Notes: a model not told the origin generated them from the sequence alone. Counted from the stretch's first letter, positions 22,784-35,190 are shown. The stretch is 64,000 bases of DNA from Gossypium raimondii (GCF_025698545.1 NC_068570.1:54703924-54767923); one strand, 5' to 3'. Made by a program: numbers and translations.

Positions 22784-22941
22784 GTGTCGATTGAGTCTTA
22801 GCTCGACTGGCATGGGCATTGTTGCTAATGCAAGAGGACCTAGGTTTGAGTGCGCTGAAGCACATTATCCGCCTATTTATGGGTAGGAAAGGGGTTATGG
22901 GTAGTTCTACGCATTGCCTAAAAAAGAATAGATATGATCTG
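22784..22941 (+). mobile_element. tRNA-derived SINE, 158 bp, with 8-bp target duplication
   Basis: Flanked by ATCATATG at 22776-22783 and 22942-22949. The head has an A-box-like TAGCTCGACTGG and a B-box-like GGTTTGAGTGC, as in internal Pol III promoters. The tail is A-rich (CCTAAAAAAGAATAG). The same locus in the duplicated block has a single ATCATATG at 45883-45890 with matching flanks, so it is a true empty site. Small frames inside are meaningless. Confidence 0.88.
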
Positions 22942-22948
22942 ATCATAT

Positions 22949-23100
22949 GCAATTTTCTAATTGCTCTAGCGTTCCATATTTGTAACTTGAATCTATATCA
23001 TTAAGATTGTCGGGATCTTCTTTTCATATCTATTCTTCAAAGTATGAATCATCTCAATTCCACCTATATTTAAAGCTTACAAGTAAGCAATAACCTTTAT
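22949..23100 (-). pseudogene. PIF/Harbinger-like relic, copy 1
   Basis: The minus-strand translation is broken but gives WN.DDSYFEE and KEDPDNLNDIDS, matching the longer relic at 45890-46270, where the transposase signature is clearer. Only the tail of the gene remains. The relic ends where LTR-like sequence starts. Confidence 0.6.
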
Positions 23101-25083
23101 CACTTAAAATCCTGGTTTAATAGAAAAATACATCTAACTTAACTTTATAGTTGAAAATGATGTCTGCTTGCATTTTCTAAAAGAATACTTTACAGCAGAA
23201 ATTCTCAAATCGATATGTTTTGGGAAAACTAAGTTTATTTTGTCGAAATCATTTGTTTTGTAGGAAATTAGACATTTTCTATAAAATGTTTTTAATGGTG
23301 TCATGCAAAAATTGAAAATAACGTCCCAAAAACCAAATTAGCCAAATATTACAAAACATTTAAATCCAAATTTAGCTGAATCAAATGTAACAAATTTATT
23401 GTAACCGAGCTCCTAGGCACCGACACGCCTAAGTCTGAGGATTACCTAAAAATATCAGTCAAATAGAAGATCAGTTTTCGAAACCCAGTGTATAAGAAAT
23501 AACTTTACATAGTTAATTTCTATAAGACAGATTTAGCAGAACGGATTCATATCAGAGCGGTACAAATACAGACATATATCCTACCCCCATCCGCTGCACA
23601 CCATCTTTGACCATCCCAACACACTATATGGGGTATGAAACACCCATTCAACCCTACACACCACTTTGTCCCAATATGACACTTTTCAGAAAATTTGCAG
23701 TTGAACTGCCAGTGTAATAGGCGAGTTATCACCATTCACAAAAATACTTCCTCCACATAATATAACTCATCCCAAATGCAAATACAAAATAGATCGAAAA
23801 TCAGACATGCTACAGTTATACATGCATGACATAACAGATACAAAGTATACATAGCATTTTTTAGATTTCACATAGCCTACCACAAAGTTTATTAACCGTA
23901 TAACATTTCAAATATACATCAGATATCATAATTAATACTTACATATGATCAAATTCTATGTTTTATAGCTTATTAGATCACATACTAACCCCATGGAAGG
24001 CCTACATTCAATCAGAACAACGTTTATAGCCCAAGGGTAAAACTTAGAATTTTGGGCCCACACGGTCTAGCACACAGCCTCACACATGCCTGTGTGGCCC
24101 ACACGCTATGTGGTCCACACGGCCCAAATGGCACAAACGATTTCCAACACATAGTCTAGCGCACGACCAACCACACAACCTAGCACACGACCATGTGGCA
24201 TCGACAGGTTACTTTTTTGGCTTTCGCCAATCACTATTTTTCGTGTTTTGTGTTACACACCTGAGTCTTTTCTGATATACTTCCTAAAAACATATAATCC
24301 CACACCTAAACCAACAATTAGCATAGCCCATATCAGTAAAGGTTCACGAATTTAAATGAAAGTTTCTTACAAACGAACTAACAAAAAACCCTCCAAAAAC
24401 ACATTCGAGACCCTTACCACTAAACGGACAGCAATCACACTAATTTTAGGATGTTGGAGGATCATCAATCGTCTCATGAACTTCCCATAAAACGAATCAA
24501 ATTAATTAGATAACCCAAAATACGAATCTTTGCATAAAAATCTTGAAATTTAAGCATAGCCAAAAACCCAACGAACAATTGTAACAAATGAATTGAGTAA
24601 AACAATAAAACCTTACCTCTGTGAAATGAACCCGACTAAATGAAGCCAAAGAACCAAAACCATTTATAAATGATGGTAACAAAAGAAAGAACACAAAATA
24701 AAGAAACAAACCTACCAAGAAGAAACGAATAGGAGTAAAAACGTGGGAAGGGAGAACAACTAAAAGGAAAAGAAAAGTAACTAATGAAACGTGGGAAATA
24801 GGGAAAGAAAATCAATTAAAAAATAAAACAAAGATGAATTGAAACAGAGGGAAACATGGGATATTTTGGAAATATAATTTTAATTAATTTTAATTTACAA
24901 CAAATTTATCTTCAAAAGAAATCAACTAATATCCCACTATTAGCATAAAAATATTTTCATTTGCTCATGCAGGGATTCAAACTCAAGACCTTCAACATAG
25001 AATTAAGACACTTATCCACTAATACAAATACTTAATTATAACCAAATTTAACAAATCACAAATACAAGTTTTGAGGCGTTACA
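23101..25083 (-). repeat. Minus-strand gypsy LTR inserted between duplicated segments
   Basis: Upper end is clear: read on the minus strand it begins at 25083 with TGTAACGCCTC. It has a tRNA-like module (24960-25025), a purine-rich tract (24700-24850), a GC-rich CACACGG block (24050-24200) and LTR motifs near 23400-23760. The lower end is not a clean TGTAACACC and may be truncated. Paralogous DNA at 45890-46680 lacks it. Confidence 0.7.
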
Positions 25084-25507
25084 TCTAGCCTCCTTTGATG
25101 AACAAGTATCAGAAAAAAACTATAATGGCTTTTAATCAACCCTCTCTGTTGACTTAAATGAGGAAAACTGAAGTAATGATGAACCTTCTCTATACTCTTG
25201 AAGAATTGATGCAAAAATTCTATTAAGAAACTATAACACCCTATTACCCGATCCGATTGTTGGGTATGAACGAAAGGATGCCACATTCATTGTTGGAACA
25301 ATAACAATCAATTTACGATCAAATTATGCAATTTATTAAAATGGGTCAAGAATTATACATTCAATGTGAAATACAATCATTTTTTAACTTTGTACGAGCT
25401 TACAGCTCTAAAGCAATGTTGAAACCGAAGAAGGATTAAAATGAAATGTTTCAAAACTTTAGGGTCAACATCATGACGTGAGGGAATTCCTCATCACGAC
25501 ATGACTT
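25084..25507. repeat. Low-copy repeat, copy 1, and left flank of G3
   Basis: 25084-25235 matches 46528-46675 closely (both contain CCTCCTTTGATGAACAAGTA). The minus strand reads LHQFFKSIEKVHHYFSFP, similar to LHQFFKIVEEVHHNFSLP in the other copy. I cannot assign it to a protein family. The rest up to 25507 shows no gene. Confidence 0.6.
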
Positions 25508-27128
25508 TGTAACGCCTCAAAAATTTGAATGTTTAATTGTGGGATTCTGTAGTAATTAAATTTATGTATCTATGGTTTTGTGCTCTGCTTAAGTGCTCGA
25601 AGCCAGGACTTCGAGTCGTGTCTTTAGAAATTTTGTTAATTTAATTTTAATTAATCTCTACTTTTGGGTCGTTGACTTAAACTTAATTCTGTGTAAACTA
25701 TGTCAAGAATGAGCCTGCTTTCACTGGTTAAGCATTTGTTTACTCTTTGGTCTTGTGTTTGAGTCTTTGCAAAAGCGAAGCAATGATGTATTTTGCTGCT
25801 TTGGAAAATTAGTTTTGGTTATCTATTTATTTTAAAACTATTTATTTTAGTTTTATTTTTCCTTTCTTTTTTTTATCGTTTCTCTTTCGTTCCTTTTCCT
25901 TTTTCTTTCCTTTTCTTCATTTTTTCTTTTCTTTTCTTTTCTTTTCTTCCTTGGATTGTTGTGATAACGCTGGTGTGTGATCAGGTAAGTACGCACTTCA
26001 CTGTTGCTGATTCATAGGTTAATTAGGTAGATTTTTTATTTGTAGAACTTCTATCAATCGGTTGTTTTGCTTGTTTATGTTGGAGTTGCTCAACTCGATT
26101 TGTTTGGACCTACTTTTAATCGATTGTTTGGTTTCTTTTAAGGCGAGGAAATTGAAAGCAGCGATCCTCAGCGTAATAACTCTAGTAATTATTGTTGATT
26201 CTGTCAGTAAGTATGGTTTCATTGTCAGTAAGTCTGGCCGTGTGGTAGCCCGTGTGAGCCACACGACAGGCTGTGTGTTAGGCCATGTAACACACTATCT
26301 ACCAAATTCAAGGCACACAGGCAAGGGACACGAGCATCTGTCCAGGCCGCTTGTGGTCAGCTTAGTGTAAGGTTCACACAGGCCAAGGAGATGAGCCTGT
26401 GTCTAGGTCGTATAACTCACTGAGTACAAGATAAGAATTACACAAGTTAGGGACACGGGTGTGTAGAAAAGGCCGAGAATTTATCTTTAACGTCACAGGC
26501 GTCGTCTAACGCGAACGTAGGCCTCACATAGTGTATTTATAATGTGAATTAGATCTTATGAGAACTATTTTATGCTCTGAGGTTGAGGTATTGATTGTAT
26601 AAATGTATATTGATTGAGGTGAATGTGGATGATACTAATCCGTATCACCTAACTATGAATTGAATTTGAATGACTGTTTATATACTCTTAACATCAGTAA
26701 TTTGAATTTGCATTGGATGGGAATTATGTAAAGAACGAAGTGATATATTCTGACTCAGTGGCTAGGCCATGATTTATATGTAAATCTGGTGTTTTATCGC
26801 GATTTGATATGACAGCTAGTATGCATCTCATTGCACATGTCGGACCGACATTATATGGTGTGTAGGGCTGGATGGGTATTAAATGCCCTTAATGATGTGC
26901 TGGGAAGGTCGGAGAAGGTGTGTAGCGAATGGGGGTGGGTGGGTAGGAATAACTACATATGTTTCTGATCTGGTCTGTATCTGAACTGGAATTGTTCTGC
27001 CATATAACTAATACGTTAAATCTGTGCTAGATATTTTATGATTCTGATTAGAATTTAAGATTCGATAATTCATTATTATAGTTGTGCTTCTGATTGAATC
27101 TATGTTAGTTATACACTGAGTTCCCTAC
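25508..27128 (+). repeat. Truncated 5' LTR of G3
   Basis: Matches the 3' LTR (37108-39259) from its first base until GAGTTCCCTACT at about 27128. There it jumps into gag sequence, so the last ~295 bp of the LTR are missing. It also lacks ~200 bp that the 3' LTR has near 37826-38030. Frames at 25793-26017 and 26062-26370 are LTR frames. Confidence 0.85.
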
Positions 27129-28142
27129 TGCATAGACGGAGTCCTAAACTCCGACGGTTGGGGACGATGTACTATTTCAAGCCATGATTTGGGCATTAGA
27201 AAAGGTCGTTGGGACCCATTCTAGATCTAGATGCCAAGGGTCGGTTACTAAATGACTCTAGTCGAATGGTGTTGAGTTGTTTAGGGGCGACATTAGAGTC
27301 ACCCCTATTGTTGTTGAATATTGGCTCAAGGCCACCAAGCATATCATGACTGATATTAACTACACTCTCACTTAGAAATTGAGGGGTGTTGTATCCCTAT
27401 CTAGGATGAACCTATCAGTGGTAGTTGATGGTTGAGCAAGGTGTTCAGCTCGAACAGGTTGATTGGGACTATTTCAAGAATACCTTCTAGAGTAAGCATG
27501 TGGGGGCGAGTTATGTGGAAGCTCATCGATGCGAGTTTATGAGCCTGGTTCAGGGTGATTGATATGTGGCCAAGTATGAGGCCGAGTTTCTGAGACTGTA
27601 CTGGTATACGCGAGCTCTGGTAGCATCTGACTATGATAAATATGTAAGGTTTGAGGAAGGGTTCCATTATGATCTACGGGTTCTGATAGCTCCTCAAAAG
27701 GAGCGAGTTTTTGCGGCATTGTTTGATAAGGCTACGATAGTGAAGTCCAATAAGCGCGAGCAGTGTAACGATGAGATAGATCAATGTAAGACAAAAATGA
27801 ATTTAGGTCCATCTAATTCTGGACATGGCCCTAAGAAATGGACGAGGTTTAGCCAGCCTCCGAGGTCTGAGGCACCAGTTACAATGACTGAGGTTCAACT
27901 TTGTAGAGATTGCAGGAAGCACAACCCGAGCGAGTACCGGAGAAAGTTGGAAGCATGCCTCTATTGTGGATTGATGGAGCATCGAGTCAGGGATTGTCCT
28001 CGTCGACCAGATCAAGTTTTAGGTGTGGCAGCAACTTCCATTCTGGGTCATGCTTAGCCTCCGAGAGTAGGTCAGCAACCATCTAGAGGTTGTGGTATTG
28101 TCAGATGAGGTAATGGTTCTGGTAAAGGTCAGAGAGCACCGA
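27129..28142 (+). pseudogene. G3 gag, 5'-truncated
   Basis: Starts mid-capsid after the deletion junction. Reads RVTPIVVEYWLKATKHIM, similar to the G1 gag, with frequent stops. The 163-codon open stretch 27566-28057 contains MAKYEAEFLRLYWYTRALV and RFEEGFHYDLRVLIAP. A zinc knuckle, CLYCGLMEHRVRDC (CX2CX4HX4C), is followed by the PRRPDQ linker. Gag forms the particle and binds RNA. No start codon region or primer site remains upstream. The gene is cut at 28142 by the nested LTR. Confidence 0.85.
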
Positions 28143-29634
28143 TGTAACTCCCTGAATTTTGGGCCTAGAAGAAATAGGTTTTGAATAAGGGAACAGATAG
28201 GAAACTGCACATAAATATTTAGTTATGCAAGGAAGTGACATAAATAAATGTCTACTTCAAGCCTTGGCTTATGCAATTTTTTTATTTTAAGTGAATAGAA
28301 TCATTGGATCTAGATAGTAGGTTCTTAAAGTATTATGGTTAAAATATGATACAAATGAGTTGTTGGTCTAGTGGTAAGGGGCGTGTGGAGTGTACATGGG
28401 GTCTAAGGTTCGAGTGGTGGTGCATCAAAAAAAGGAGTATTTATTTTACTGCCTAATTCGTGTAGGTGGTAGAGTTGGATTGAAATACTACTAAATGGAG
28501 TTTGAACTGGTCATAGAGAGAACTGATGAGGGATATTTGGAAAGAGTTTAGGAGAAAATATGGTATTGAGGGAATATCTGATTTTAATTAATTCTTTTCC
28601 CAAATTCAGTTTCATTTTTTTCCCAGAATCCCTCTAACAAGTCTAACATTACTCTCTTCCTCCTCTACCATCTTTCCTTTTTATTTTTTTTCCAATGCCT
28701 CCATAGCTGAATTCTGTCTTTTTTTACCCTCATTTTTTATTTCGTTTTCTCTTTACTTGAATCTCCCAATGTTGCTGTCGAAATCTCTTCTCTTCTCTGT
28801 TGGCGATTGCTTCTCCTTGTTTCTACCAAAACTCCCCTTCATTCTCTCTTTTCCGTCGATTTCTTCCTTAAACGGTCTTCTGTCTTTTCAATGTTGGCTG
28901 CGTTGGTGGGTAAGTCTTTTGGTAAGAGGGTTATGCCTCACTTGATTTGGAGAAGTTTTCATTTATTATTATTTTTTTGAGAGGTTCTTAACTCTCTATT
29001 GTGTCGAATTTTGTTTTGGCAGCAACAAATCGTAACGAACGGGGTTTTACTACGAGATAGTTCTTTTCATCTTTCGGAATGGTTGGGGTAAGCAATATAT
29101 TTAGAGATCGTTTGTTGTTGGCTTAATTGCAGTAGTTTAAGTCATGACTGATTTTGGCAGGGGATTGTCGTTCTCATGTGCTGTTCACATCAGGAGCGTT
29201 TGCGTACAAAAAATCATGTCAGTTGTGTAAACACCCCATTCAACTGTAGAACGGAAAAAAGTCGAAAAGCAAGAAATACGGTGGTTGAGAGCACGCAGGC
29301 ATACGATCACTCGTGTGGCAAGCCCAACCCGAGAAACATGGGCATTTGACTGTAAAGGCCTCCATGAGCAAATTCATGGGTTTGGGCCGTAATGGGCCAC
29401 GTTTGGCCAAAATAGGCCCTGTGGGCCCCCACATGGATGAAATCCACAATTTAAGGCAAATACTGCACTAGGCTATGTGGATTCCATAGCCGTGGCAAAA
29501 TCTGGGCTGAGCAGGCCGCACGAGCGTGTAGGCCACTTGGGCTGAGTATTGGGCATTGGGTCCATTTACACTGTTATGACCTTTTAGATTACCTGAGTCG
29601 CTCGAAGCGACTGTGGACCTTTTGAGAGGTCAAT

Positions 29635-29868
29635 AAAATGATCGAATTACCCCCATAGTGTAAAATGACCGAATTACACCCACAGGGTAAAATGACTAAA
29701 TTACCCTCACAACATAAAATGATCAAATTACTCCTACAGGGTAAAATGATCGAAATACCCCTGAAGGATAAACTAACCAAAATACTCCCAAAGGGTAAAA
29801 TGACTAAAATACCCCCATAGGGTAAAATGGTTGTTATACCCCTAGAAGATGAAATGACCGTTATAGCC
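29635..29868. repeat. 27-bp minisatellite in an LTR, ~9 copies
   Basis: Units start AAAATGAYCGAATTACCCC and repeat every 27 bp from 29635 to the start of the ninth unit at 29851. 27 is a multiple of 3, so the minus strand shows a repeating 9-residue pattern (GNSVILPCG-like) that is not a real protein. Confidence 0.9.
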
Positions 29869-30235
29869 TTATGATATGTATGGCTGATTTGTTCTATGAT
29901 ATATATATATGACTGTTACTAAGTATGACGTTCTACATTCACGAATGGTCTATGACACGACATTTTGCATACACGTACGATATTATGTCACGACATATTA
30001 CATGGGGATGGGTTGTTATATTTGGAGGAAGTGTACCATACTGATAAGGTTGCACGGGTAGCCCAAGACGACTGTGGACCTACTGATGGCTATATGCCGT
30101 TTATTTTACTGGCAGCTTTGCTTCGATATTGGTGTGTTCGTTAGGTGGGTCAATTTTATCCCCACATGGTGTGTTGGTGGTACGGAGTGGTGTGTTGGCT
30201 GGATTGGGATAGGTTGCATTATTGCACTGTACTGA

Positions 30236-30345
30236 TACTGTATTGGGCTAATGCCCACATTGTTACTGTATTGGGCTAAGGCCCACATTGTTACTATTTT
30301 GGGCTAAGGCCCACATTGTTACTGTATTTGGCTAAAGCCCACACT
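30236..30345. repeat. 28-bp tandem repeat with GGGCTAAGGCCC palindromes
   Basis: About four units of a 28-bp repeat, each with the palindromic core GGGCTAAGGCCCAC and the spacer ATTGTTACTGT. Single copies of the same core occur at 7470-7570 in another LTR, so the array expanded locally. Confidence 0.85.
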
Positions 30346-30913
30346 ATACGGTTGATGAATAGGGCTCAGGCCCAGACTGCCACTGCTTGTATACTGATTG
30401 ACTGATAGGGGATTACACATTGAGTTTCGTAAACTCACTCTTTCCTTTTAACCGTGCAGGTAATCCTTAGTCTTAGGCGATTTGGTGCTGCGAGGGACTC
30501 GAAAGTGGCCATACAACTACAGCAATTCTATATTTGCTTTCATTTAATGTTTATGTTGGGTTTTGTTTATGTAATAAGGCCTTTAAGTTTGTTTAAATTT
30601 TTAATTGGGCTCTTTTTTACTTATTTTAAACTGCTAATTTAGGAGATGTCGACTTTTCAAAATAATTATTGTTTTCAAATACAAGAAATTTAAACATTAG
30701 AGTTTTCAAAAGCTTCCGCGATTTTAGATCAACCTTTTATATCAAAAGCAGACAACAAGGCAAACGTTTTGGCTAGATGATTTGTTAAATAATAATTACG
30801 GGGTTTTGATACCTAGAAATAAACTTTTACCAACGAGTCCAATCTTTCGAAAGACACTTCAATGTGACACGCCAGATCCAACCGTAACGTCTAGCATGGT
30901 TTAGGGTGTTACA

Positions 30914-31530
30914 ACTGGCTACAGGTGTGAGTCAGACTGAGGCACGATAGGTTACACTGGTTTATGTGGCGAGACACCGAGAAGGCAGTGATGATGTTGA
31001 TGTCATAACAGGTACATTCTTTATTTATTTTATTATGTACTTCGCTCTCATTGACATTGGGTCTACTCACTCCTATATAACTATTATTGTTTTTGCAAAT
31101 CTAAGTATAACTGTTAAGAATATTGCTAGAGAGTTTTCTGTGATTAGTCCTTTAGGTCAGTTGGTTCGTGTTGTTAGGATATATAGACGAGTACCCTCAG
31201 AAATTTAGGGTACGGTGTTTTCGATGGACCTAATAGAGTTACCTTTTGATGAATATGATTTGATTCTAGGAATGGATTGGCTCGTAAAGTATCAAGTCAG
31301 TTTAGATTGTGTATCTCAAAGAGTTACTCTGAGGACAGATGAGAATAACAAGGTTTTGATGGTTGGTAAGCATCGAGATTACCTTTCCAATACAATCTCT
31401 GCCATGGTAGCTGATAAGCTAGTCCAAAAAGGGTGCGAGGTATACCTTACTTTCGTATCCGATTCTGTTCCTACAAAGCTTTCTGTAGCAGATATTTACA
31501 CTGTGAGAGACTTCTTAAATGTCTTTCCTT
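30914..31530 (+). pseudogene. G3 retropepsin-like protease
   Basis: Two open stretches, 30966-31208 and 31215-31532, split by one TAG. The first has TGTFFIYFIMYFALIDIGS followed by THSYI, the protease active-site region with DIG in place of the more usual DSG. The second has ELPFDEYDLILGMDWL and LVKYQVSLDC and leads into the protease-RT linker (YTVRDFLNVFP). It is the best preserved protease of the three elements. The region starts directly after the nested LTR. Confidence 0.85.
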
Positions 31531-31943
31531 AGAAATTACTCGGAATACCTTCAGATAAAAACGTTAAATTCGACATCAATTTGTTATCGGGTGTGTCCAT
31601 TGCACCGTACCACATGGCACCGAAGGAACTTGCGAAGCTAAAAGCTGAACTCCAGAAACTTCTTGATAGAGGGTTCATCCAACCGAGTGTGTCTCCGTGG
31701 GGGCATCAGTACTATTTGTTAAGAAAAAGGATGGATCGCTAAGAATGTGTATAGTTTACCGACAGTTGAACAAGTTGACGGTAAAGAATAAGTACCCGCT
31801 ACTAAGGATCGACAACTTATTCAACCAGTTCCATAGGGTATCTATTTTATCTAAGATCGATCTCCATTCTAGTTATCATCAAGTCAAGGTTAAAGAGACT
31901 GATGTGTACAAGACCGCCTTCAGAATTCATTATGAACACTACG
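31531..31943 (+). pseudogene. G3 reverse transcriptase, first half
   Basis: Reads FDINLLSGVSIAPYHMAPKE, then [18 protein letters not shown] one-base frameshift near 31700 follows, then [39 protein letters not shown] and [14 protein letters not shown]. The frame stops at the nested LTR (31944). The second half resumes at 34764 with EFLVMPFGL. Confidence 0.88.
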
Positions 31944-33128
31944 TGTAACACCCCTTACCTGTGTTCCTTACCGAAACAGAGTATGAGGTATTACTAGAAC
32001 TCAAACACTTATAATTTTTTTTATAAAAATTTCGGCAGCATTTCTAATTATTTTTACATAAAACCCCCTGCAAATTTCCAAAGACAATTTCAAACAACTT
32101 CAATATCTCCAATCAATTATAGTTATATATTCAGACATAATTTATCCATTAATAAACACCAACATATTAAACCGAACAATACTATATATATACATATTTA
32201 TACAACATTACATAAAGTTGTCTATACATGCCATGTTTCAACAGTGTTGATTGCCAAAATACCCAAAAAGTTGATGATAGTGTGGATGATTATCTGACGT
32301 CGTCCAAGTTCCGAACTGGCTGATGTCACTATAATCAGGAAAAAAAATATAAAAACGAGTAAGCATATAGCTTAGTAAGTAAACATATGACAAATAAATA
32401 AGTTTCTCACAAGATTACAAAATAACATAATTTTTATCACACATAGATTTCAATGTTTGTTCAATTTCTAGCAAACTATTTTTCTGCGTCACTGTCACCA
32501 ATTTATTTTTATCTGGAGCTACAGGGCTCAAAATTAAGTTCTATAAATTTTCTCTGAAACTAGACTCATATATATTTCTACCATAAAATTTCTAGAAATT
32601 TTGGCTTAGCAAATTAGTACAGTTTATTCTTTAAACTTGCCCCTGTATCACTGCCCGACAGTTCTGACCTCTCTTTACTAAAATTTACTTTTCTCCCTGT
32701 ACAAAATTCAAACAATGTTTTCGTTTCTTTCTATTAAAAATATACTCACTAAGGAATTCAAGAATGTAAATTTCAAGCCATAATTATTTTTCTAAAATTT
32801 TTTGTGAATTTCCAAAGTTGGAACAGGGGATTTCGAAATCAATCCAACCCTATCTCAATAAAATTTAAATATCCCCAAATATACAACTCCTTTACTTGCT
32901 CTGTTTCTTTCATATGAAAATAGACTCATTCAGCTTCAATTTCATATATTATTTAGGCTCTAATTCATTTTCCACCATTTATGGTGATTTTTTCAAATTT
33001 TCCCAATTGTTGTTATACAAAACAATTTTATATTTAAATTTGCTCTTTTGAAGTTTTGGTATTTCCTTCCACCTTACACATGGGTTGATTAAGTGTCAAA
33101 CCCAATATTTCTCACATAACATTGTCCA

Positions 33129-33130
<2 letters not shown>

Positions 33131-33196
<66 letters not shown>
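33131..33196. repeat. (AT)n microsatellite, 66 bp
   Basis: Uninterrupted AT dinucleotide run inside the nested LTR. Probably length-variable. Confidence 0.97.
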
Positions 33197-33199
<3 letters not shown>

Positions 33200-33244
33200 C
33201 CTATTCACCTTTCAAATTTTCCCATTGAACACTCGGAATGTTAT

Positions 33245-33565
33245 CCGTTATCGGTGGATTCAGCACTTAGCAACCACCAGTGATTCGGGGAATCAGCACT
33301 TAGCAACCCCTTTCACATTCAATGATACGGTGGAATCAGCACTTAGCAACCCTTTCACATTTAAGATACGGTGGGATCAACATTTAGCAACCACCAATGA
33401 ATCGGGGAATCAGCACTTAGCAACCCCTTGGGGGAATCAGCACTTAGCAACCCCCTTCACATTTAAAATACGGTGGAATCAACACTTAGCAACCACCAAT
33501 GAATCGGGGAATCAGCACTTAGCAACCCCTTGGCCGAATCAGCACTTAGCAACCCCCTTCACATT
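33245..33565. repeat. Tandem array of GAATCAGCACTTAGCAACC units
   Basis: About ten units of GAATCAGCACTTAGCAACC alternate with TTCACATTTAARATACGGTG spacers. Because the units keep frame, the plus strand reads repeats of NQHLATP, but this sits in an LTR and is not a gene. The sister LTR at 41558 has a related but different array (42734-42930) at the equivalent place. Confidence 0.9.
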
Positions 33566-34763
33566 TAAAATACTCCGGCCTATTCCGAGTGTTCAACCGA
33601 AAACAGTGTTTTTCAACATTTTACCACCTTTCCTAACTTAACCACGATTTTTAGTATCTATGCCAAGTATTTATTCTATGTTCAATTAAATCCCAACATA
33701 TATTGAATAATATCAAAATAATACATTAATTCACATGTTTACTTACCTCGGTGCAAAATATTGAAATTTTGCAATTTACTCCACCATCTTCTCTTTTTCC
33801 CGTTTGAGGTAGCCTTCTCATCTTTCTTGATCTATAATAGCAAATTTAACTCATTTAATGTTCACATTTAATAAAATAGTACTCCACCCAACCTTTTGAA
33901 AAATTACAATTCTGCCCCCAAACTTTTGCATATTTACAATTTTGTTCCTAAGCTCGGAAAGTAAACTTCATCTCTTATTCTTATGTTTTATGACATGCTG
34001 AACATTTTTCCCTTCTATGAAAACATCAAATTCTCACTCTAACACACACTTTTGAACATTAGGTATTTTTACCGATTATGTCGATTTACCCGTTTTCGTT
34101 TAAAATCGCTTAGCAAAAGTTGTTTAACATAACTTATAGCTTCATATTCCACCATAAAATAGCAAAATAAACACTTTTCACCTATGGGTATTTTTCCAAA
34201 TATAAACCCTAACATGAATTAACGGTAGAATAAGCTAAATCGAGCTACGAGGATTTCAAAAATGCGAAGAACATTAAAAACGGGGCTAGGATGCACTTAC
34301 AATGAGCTTGAGAAAGTGAAGAAACCCTAGCTATGGTGTCCTCCAAGTTTTGGCAGCAACTTAATGAAGATGGACACCATTTTTCCATCTTTTTCCCATT
34401 TTAATTCTATGTATTTACTAATGACCAAAATACCCTTAGTTAAAAAAATCTATTTCATTAATTCTATGCCCATTTTTGTCCATCAATTAACTAACGGTCT
34501 AATTACCATCTAAGGACCCCCAATTTATAATTTCATAACAATTAGACATTTCTAACATGTAGAACTTAACTTTTACACTTTTTACAATTTAGTCCTTTTG
34601 ACTAAATTAAGTGCCCAAACGTCGAAATTTTCGAACGAAATTTTTACGAAATTTTTCTGTGAAATTGTAAATCATAAAAATATAATAACAATAATATTTT
34701 CCCTCGTCGGATTTGTGGTCCCGAAACTACTGTTCCGACTAGGCCCAGAATCGGGCTATTACA

Positions 34764-35190
34764 CTATGAGTTCCTGGTGATGCCTTTTGGGTTGACAAAT
34801 ACCTCGGTAGTATTCATGGACTTAATGAATTGGGTGTTCCAACCATTTTTGGATCAATTTGTAGTTTTCTTTATCAACGACATACTGATTTATTCCAAGA
34901 CTGATTCATGTGGTGACTACTGAAAGGATCTAGGTATATCCCAAGAAAATAAAAGTTGCAGTTGAATGGAAACAACCGAGAAATGTTTTTGAGCTTCGAA
35001 ATTTCCTGGACTTGGCAGGTTACTACCGAAGGTTTGTCGAGGGATTCTCTCTAATTGCATCACATCTGACGAAGCTACTGCGTAAGAACTCTCCGTTTGT
35101 ATAGTCTGAGGAATAGCAGTCTAGTTTCGAAAAGCTCAAGTATGTTCTATCGCAAGCTTCTATTCTAGTTTAACCTAAATCGAGGTGGGA
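34764..35190 (+). pseudogene. G3 reverse transcriptase, second half
   Basis: [11 protein letters not shown] resumes the RT directly after the nested LTR. The active-site box reads [10 protein letters not shown], so the first catalytic Asp is Asn. A deletion then removes the thumb start, and frame-shifted sequence continues with [30 protein letters not shown]. Stops at Gln/Trp positions follow. Confidence 0.85.

Larger units (their letters stand above)
28143..30913 (+). mobile_element. LTR inserted between gag and protease of G3 (solo LTR)
   Basis: 2,771 bp, TGTAACTCCC to GGGTGTTACA, no internal coding sequence. Flanks are ACCGA and ACTGG, matching 3 of 5, so a target duplication is only weakly supported. 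Contains a tRNA-promoter-like module (28362-28425), a pyrimidine-rich tract (28590-28890), a 27-bp minisatellite (29635-29868), 28-bp repeats (30236-30345) and a one-base-short LTR palindrome near 30421. Frames at 28757-28945, 29240-29449 and 30454-30642 are not genes. Confidence 0.85.
31944..34763 (-). mobile_element. Minus-strand LTR inserted in G3 RT (solo LTR)
   Basis: 2,820 bp. On the minus strand it starts TGTAATAGCCCGATTCTGG and ends GGGGTGTTACA. Flanks CTACG (31939-31943) and CTATG (34764-34768) form a 5-bp target duplication with one transition. Same family as 41558-44612 (TGTAATAGCCCGATT start). It contains a 66-bp (AT)n run and an array of GCACTTAGCAACC repeats. The 138-codon frame 33225-33641 only reflects that array. 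Confidence 0.9.

Noticed and set aside
28362..28430. tRNA-like sequence with good A and B boxes
   Set aside because: Acceptor and anticodon stems do not pair; it corresponds to the tRNA-like module of the LTR.
29635..29868. Regular repeats as a CRISPR-like array
   Set aside because: Units are contiguous 27-mers without unique spacers, in a plant LTR.
33225..33641. 138-codon frame with repeating NQHLATP peptide
   Set aside because: It is a reading of a tandem DNA array inside an LTR (31944-34763); no homologous frame in sister LTRs and no start context.
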